This document shows, in pieces, positions 58,203-64,000 of a DNA stretch of 64,000 nucleotides. The notes under the pieces were generated by a model. That model saw only the letters and a program-made list of their open reading frames with translations, did no database searches and was not told the DNA's origin. The translations under genes were made by a program, and so were the position numbers. The DNA is from Zingiber officinale (taxonomy: Eukaryota; Streptophyta; Magnoliopsida; Zingiberales; Zingiberaceae), in the NCBI RefSeq assembly GCF_018446385.1, contig NC_055990.1:134366996-134430995 (forward strand), given 5' to 3'. The stretch's first letter is position 1. The number at the start of each line of letters is the position of its first letter.

Positions 58203-61200
58203 TATCACGCCCCGAGGGAGTCTCTGTCCGAAGAAATTTCGGCAGCATCTCCCCTATATGGGTGACAATCTCAGGCAAATCTACATACAAAATATACATC
58301 AGCCACAAGCGGCTGGAATATACACACAACCACGTAGTTTATATCATCAGCCCATTCGGCTGGAACAAAATAAACAACCACGCAGTTATATATATATTTA
58401 ACAGCCTACTTAGCTGTACTAAAACCAAAGACACAGCGAAAAAGGACAACACATACAACCCAAAACTAAAACTGCTAGTCGGCTAGGGTTACACAACACA
58501 ACAATATAACATCTCCAGAAACAAAATCGGAATACAACACTAATTACACCAATTATAAATACTGAAGTAAAAATACACAAAAACGTAGACATGTCTTCGG
58601 ATGTGATGTGGGGACCGGCAGCCAGAATACTCCAAGCGTCTCTATAAACAATCTAGTACCTGAAAAAGATAGTGTCCACGGGGTGAGTTCAACAACTCAA
58701 CAGATATCTAGTTGACATGTATAGTAAACTATAACAAATAGTAATAACTATGGAGTACAGTCTCCTGATCAAAATAAGGTAATGCATAATAGAAAAAGGC
58801 TGAAGAGTACTGTACTCACCAGGGTCACCTATCAGAATAATCAGGTCGTCAGACCGGAAGTATCATAAATCCTGTATGCATGTCAAACATATGCATCCAT
58901 CCAAATACAGCATATAAGTGCAACAAACACAAGCAGTAAATGCATAAATGCGTATGATGCCAATAATGCGTCCTGGTCACCCCTGACGTCAGTCAGTCAT
59001 CTCACACATAATGGTGAGACCGAGTGGGTAGGGCTGTGACAACCATGCACTCTACCATCACTATACCTGATGAGTGACTGAGTGGAGGGATGCTGTCGGA
59101 GTACTCCTGTCCTCTGACCCCAAATCATAAATGGGGGAGCTCAATGCTCTCATCTCCTGGTACACGATGACGGGATCTGCCGGCTACTACACTGAGTCAC
59201 ATGACCAACGGAGCCAACAGAGTCCACCGTCTGCTACCACTGCTACATTAAATGCCGTGAGCCAAACAGAAGGAACTGCGGTTACCACGTTGAGTCCTCG
59301 GACCAACAGAGCCAAACAAACGCCACACACCTGTCTGATATACCACTAACCCATGAGTGGTGGTGTGTGCAGTACATGTAACTGGTGATGTGCTCAACCA
59401 TAGTGGAGCCGACAATCGCGCAGCATGCAATCATGATGCATGACACTAAGCATAGCCACCAACTGATAGCATAACCATATCCATATATATAAAATGAGTA
59501 CCGTAATATCGATGGTCAAATACGAAGATCTAAAGTACACAGGTCAGATAGGATATCAAAAACCTAGGTCCTGAACATAGCAAGCATGGTATGTCACTAC
59601 CCCTCTGAGCATATATATATAATCATGTGGGTACTAGCATAAAATGCATAACAGATGAGCAAACAAGCATGTAACAGGTATCCAAAAGTGACATACCGAA
59701 ACAATGACGAACATAATTATTACTAAAAGTTATGACCTACTAAACATATCAACAAGACATATCAAAAAGATAAGTCAAGGTACCCGCCTTTAACTGTAGA
59801 TCATGTCCAGAAATCCTACGTTGAGACGCTCGTTCCAAAACAAAAATCCTGCGATCACATATGGTATGATATCACTAGTCAAGTAAGAACTAGTTAGCTA
59901 AATTCATCATAAACCAAATAGTTAACATATCCCAATCTGAATCAGAATCTTTATATTAATTCCATTTCAATTATCAACCCCAAATCTGGTAGTTAACCAA
60001 TCTCATTAATCCTGTTACGTTTAACTCAATCCATAACCTCTTATCATTCCACAACCTAATGTGTAGCTCAATTAAATTTAACTATTCCACAACATCTAGT
60101 TAACAACTACCCTTTCCAATTTGAATCTACATTCATGTATAAATCAACAACAACTTACCCAAATCAATGCATTCCATTGCTATCTCATAGCCGGAGAAAG
60201 TTGTGGTTGTGAATGTCCAAACCAAGTATCCTACATTACAATCATCACAGTAACATCTTAACATTAGATCTAATTCCACCATAAATTCCAATATCTGAAA
60301 TCATCCCAATTATGGCACAACAACCTCCTTACTAAAAGGAGTCTTACCTTTGCTTAACACGTGATCCAGATATCCTGATCCATATTCATCTATTAGATTA
60401 TCTTACGGTTGGTTACTGTCGAAGGCACTGTTTCTTTTCCATCTCTGCCGGAGGATGATCTTGAATACTCCTAGATCCGGTGAGAAAGCGTCGTTGGACC
60501 TCCTTGTTCCAAATCTGGTGATGAGGAGGGGAAATCGGGTCTAGGCCTAGGGTACAGAAGGCTGCGAGCAAGCATCAGAGATGTTGGCCGTCGGTGATCG
60601 GGTCGTGGCGGTGGGCTTCGGCTAGGGCACGACGTGCTTCCCTGATCTTGGCCGAGGACAACCCAATGTGGCCGGCTTGAGCAGAGAAGTCAGTGAAACT
60701 GCATCTCTGCGAGGAGGAGACGGTAGGACCAATGGTCGACCGGCGGCAGTGGATTAGGGGGAATACTCGGCGACGTCGGGCGGTAAAGAGGAAAAAGGAT
60801 GGCGTCGTCAGAGATTAGGGCACCGAGAGGGAAGAGGGAGAGGAAAGGCGAAGTTCAGCCACTGGCTCTCTAGTCCCTGGCGTCGTCGGCGTCGGCAGAG
60901 GAGAGGGAGGAACCGGCAGTTTGCGGCGCCGGTTAGGGCACGCGCGAGGGAAAGATATGAAAGCTCGGCACGCACAGGTTTGTGGGGGAAAGGGAAACGG
61001 CGTGTTGTGAGAAAGAAAAAGAAAATAGAAAAATGAATAAATAAATTCAACTTTTCCTCACTTAAATGGGGTAACCTAAACAGGTTTTCCCTGACCCCGT
61101 TTTTATCCCCGTAAACTTGTCCATACAGTCTCCTAAAAGTTTCAGAAAAATTTCTAAAAATTCTGGAAAATTCCCTTATCATTATTCGCCATTTTTCTGG

Positions 61201-61209
61201 TATTTTACA
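58203..61209 (-). repeat. 3' LTR of chromodomain Gypsy (Tekay/Del type)
   Basis: The plus-strand start TATCACGCCCCGAGGGAG and end CTGGTATTTTACA give an LTR that reads TGTAAAATACCAG … CGGGGCGTGATA on the minus strand, the form typical of plant Tekay/Del elements (usually ending TGACA). The length of about 3.0 kb also fits. A polypurine tract abuts the end. Open frames inside it (for example 60808-61182) are not supported as genes. Confidence 0.85.
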
Positions 61210-61222
61210 TTCTCCCCCACTA
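61210..61222 (-). other. Polypurine tract of chromodomain Gypsy
   Basis: The minus strand reads GTGGGGGAGAA immediately before the LTR start TGTAAAATACC, which sets orientation and LTR border. Confidence 0.85.
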
Positions 61223-63840
61223 ATAAAAATTTGATCCCCAAATTTCGTTATCTACCATCAGCAATTACCAACAACAGGCAAAGAGTATAAATGTTGAACG
61301 GTAAATTAAATCACATACCTCAAGTGAAAAGATGGGGGTATCGAGCTCGGATAGTATCCTCGAGCTCCCAAGTAGCCTCCTCGTCCGAATGATGCTGCCA
61401 TCCGACTTTAACCAGCCGGATAGCCTTGTTCCGCAACTGACACTCTTTCCGGTCCAAAATCAGTACCGAAATCTCCTCATAGGTGATGTCAGGCTATACG
61501 GAACTAAGATATCGGTCAACACAAATGTCTAGTCGGATATATACCTCCTCAGCATAGACACATGAAATACGTCGTAAACACCTGCCAAGCTGATGATAGC
61601 GTCGAACGATAAGCTACCGCTCCAACCCTCTCCAAGATATGGAAAGGTCCAAAGTATCGTAGAGCTAGCTTACCTCTGAGGTCAAATCTCTTCACCCCTT
61701 TCATGGGTGAAACTCGCAGAAATACATGATCTCCTGTAGAGAACTCTAAGAGTCTCCTTCTCCAGTCTGCATAACTCTTCTGGCGGTCCTACGCCTCTGT
61801 CATCTTCCGTCTGATAGTACGGACCAACTCTGTATCAAGCTGAGCTCTACGAGGTCCCAATAACTGGGCCTCACCAACCTCATCCCAGAGGGTGGGTGTC
61901 CGACAAGGCCTATCATACAACACTTCAACAGTGGCATTTGGACAGCCGAATGCAAACCGTTGTTGTAGGCGAACTCTACCAATGACAAATAGTCATCCCA
62001 ACTGCCTCAAAAATTCTAATACACACGATCTCAGCAAGTCCTCTAGAGTTTGAATGGTCCGCTTTGACTATCCATCTGTCTGAGGATGGAAAGCTGTACT
62101 GAAATAGAGCTGCGTGCCCAAGGCCTGCTGCAGACTCTGTCAAAAATGAGATGTGAACCGAGGGTCTCTATCCGAAATAATAGTCAACGGGACACCACGT
62201 GATCTGATGATCTCCCGGCAAAACAGATCTATCAATCGATCCAGGAAATCAGTCTTTCGAATCACTAACGAGTGCGCGGATTTGGTTAATCGATCAACGA
62301 TTACCCAAATCGCGTCATGGCCTCGTCGTGTTCTCGGCAAACCTACCACAAAGTCCATGGTAATATGTTCCCATTTCCACTCAGGAATAGGAATCTGCTG
62401 AAGTAAGCCGGCAAGTCTCTGGTGCTCGGCCTTCACTTGCTGACAGACAAGACATCTTGCTACAAAATCCGCGATATCTTCCTTCATGTCATTCCACCAA
62501 TAAAAACACCTCAAATCTTGGTACACACGGGTACCGCCTGGGTGGACAGCAAATCATGAGCGATGAGCCTCCGGAAGTAACTCCTATAAGACCGGATGAG
62601 ACTGAAGTGCGCACAATCTGCCTCGGAAGTGTATAACACCCTCCTCGTCTCGTGTGAACTCGGTCTACTGCCCAGAAGCTATCTAGCTGCAAACAAACTG
62701 CAAATACTGATCAGCAACCTAGGGCTCTCGGATCCTCGTCCTGATCGACGACTGAGCAACCGTGGTAACCAGAATACCCTGCTCTGTCTGTCCTATCCCC
62801 TCAAGGCCCAACTCAAAGAAACCCTGAACTAAGTCTGTGACCACTACTCGGTGGCAAGCTAAAGTCCCTCTGGACTTCCGGCTAAGTGCATCGACAACCA
62901 CATTAGTTTTTTTTCCCAGTTGATAGCTAAAGGTCCAGACATAATCCTTCAGGAACTTCATCCACTTCCTCTGTCGGAGATTAAGTTCCTTCTAAGTAAA
63001 CAGATATTTGAGACTCTTATGGTCAGTGAGAATCTCAAATGTAACACCACATAAATAATACCGCCAAATCTTCATGGCAAAATAATGGCGACTAGCTCCA
63101 GATCATGTACAGGGTAGTTCTTCTCATGCTCCAACCGACGAGAAGCATAGGAGACTACTCTATCGTGCTGCATCAGAACAGCGCTCAAACCCTGTAGAGA
63201 CGCGTCAGTGCAGAGCACGAATCCGTCCTCTCCAGAAGGTAAAACCAAAATTCGGAGCCGACACTAAACTCCGCTTCAGCTCCTATAAGTTGGTCTTGCA
63301 AACCTCAGTTCAAGTGAACTTCACGCCTTTCCTGATCAGGCGTGTAAGTAGCATAGCAATCCGTGAGAAACCCTCAATGTATCTCCGGAAATATCGAGCC
63401 AAACAAAGGAAGTTGCGAGCCTCTTATATCGACTCCGTCTACTCCCAACGGTAACAACCTCGATCTCCTGTGGAACCACGGTATACTCCTACTGGTGACC
63501 GTGTGTCCCAATCATCATCACATAAGACAATCCAAATAAGCACTACTGATCATCACATATAGATGTTCTCGTCGAAACATCTCTAGATCTAAGCAAAGGT
63601 GGTGTACGTGACTCACCTCGGATCCATAATAAAAAACAACATCGTCAACAAAGACAATGGAAACCGATCCAAACATTCTGGGAATACCAAAATCATCAAT
63701 TCTCTGAAAACATCTAAGGCTCCGCAAGCCCTAATGGTAAAACCGAGACACATAATGTCCGTATCACAGACATTCCTAACCATAAGATCTCTGATAATAA
63801 TTTCGGAAATCTAATCACCAACAACATAAATCACCTAAGA
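61223..63840 (-). pseudogene. Chromodomain Gypsy pol (RT, RNase H, integrase), heavily decayed
   Basis: From the right: an RT remnant with the catalytic box as FVDDVVFYYGSEVSHVHHL (about 63600-63670), RNase H end TFSYQLGKKTNVVVDALSRK (about 62870-62935), and an integrase zinc finger and core. The integrase reads FYWWNDMKEDIADFVARCLV, CQQVKAEHQ, EHITMDFVVGLPRT, IWVIVDRLTKSAH and TIISDRDPRFTSHF (62526-62140), then MSLVEFAYNNGLHSA (61988). A C-terminal chromodomain-like segment (RRFRYW-type frame-shifted stretch, about 61330-61500) encodes KVGWQHHSDEEATWELEDTI in a shifted frame. Many frameshifts and stops make it inactive. The element runs out of the window on the right. Confidence 0.85.
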
Positions 63841-63854
63841 ATAGATCCTCTAGT

Positions 63855-64000
63855 GTGAGAGCAACACTCCATCACACAAAATACCACATATATGGGAGCA
63901 ACGCTCTACCACAAGAAATCCTCCATATGTGGGAGCAACGCTCTACCACAAATAATCTGAAATATGTATCTGCAATAAATATGAGAGCAATGCTCCGCTA
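63855..64000. repeat. Tandem GAGCAACGCTC repeats at right edge
   Basis: Four units containing GAGCAACGCTCTACCACA-like sequence start near 63859, 63897, 63932 and 63983, linked by ATCCTCCATATGTGG-like spacers. Each core has short arms GAGC/GCTC around AAC. The array replaces the upstream RT coding sequence expected here and continues past the window. Confidence 0.8.

Noticed and set aside
58203..61209. Open frames at 58262, 59131 and 60808 as genes
   Set aside because: They fall inside the long chromodomain-Gypsy LTR and show no domain signature.

Overview
This window is plant nuclear DNA. It holds spliced genes with GT-AG introns, a plant receptor-like kinase, a plant WDR48-type WD40 gene, and dense nested LTR retrotransposons and a CACTA transposon. 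The moderately AT-rich genes and the retrotransposon load suggest a large-genome angiosperm, perhaps a non-grass monocot such as a Zingiberales species; the lineage is a guess. Nothing looks bacterial and there is no CRISPR array.

Layout. 1-2835: 5' end of a decayed Tat-type Gypsy element on the minus strand (LTR, PBS, broken gag) ending against a 69-bp tandem repeat. 2836-8173: intergenic DNA with a Tourist-like MITE, then a decayed CACTA tnp2 transposase. 8174-28689: a plus-strand Copia element that interrupts the second CACTA gene and is itself interrupted in its reverse transcriptase by a minus-strand Copia of the same family (14840-24644). 28690-31131: rest of the CACTA element up to its GTAGTG terminus. 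31135-45564: remnants of an S-domain receptor-like kinase. The CACTA end abuts its PAN exon, and a 10.7-kb Tat element (33153-43830, TSD TAAAC) lies in the intron between its kinase exons. 46808-50631: a 14-exon WDR48/UAF1-like gene on the minus strand with an open reading frame but no C-terminal domain. 51.3-53.5 kb: AT-rich intergenic DNA. 53.5-58.2 kb: a Gypsy LTR and gag interrupted by another Copia element. 58203-64000: a 3-kb LTR and degenerate pol of a minus-strand chromodomain Gypsy (Tekay/Del type) that interrupts that Copia and runs off the right edge.

Only the WDR48-like gene looks like a possibly expressed host gene. The kinase is a pseudogene with stops, glycine-loop changes and a DFG change. 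The inner Copia is the most intact mobile element: open gag and a pol open except for one late frameshift.

The most unusual signal is in the LTRs. The Copia family at 8-29 kb carries a serial chain of inverted repeats in U3, with a paired (compensatory) base change between copies, followed by an array of GGCGCC palindromes. A second Copia family has an array of GGTCGACC palindromes in the same place, and the two Tat LTRs have CCGAGCG/CGCTCGG inverted repeats there. In these families the TATA box itself sits inside an inverted repeat, mostly G/C-rich. Because U3 is also the 3' end of the genomic RNA, these could act as DNA elements, RNA structures or both.
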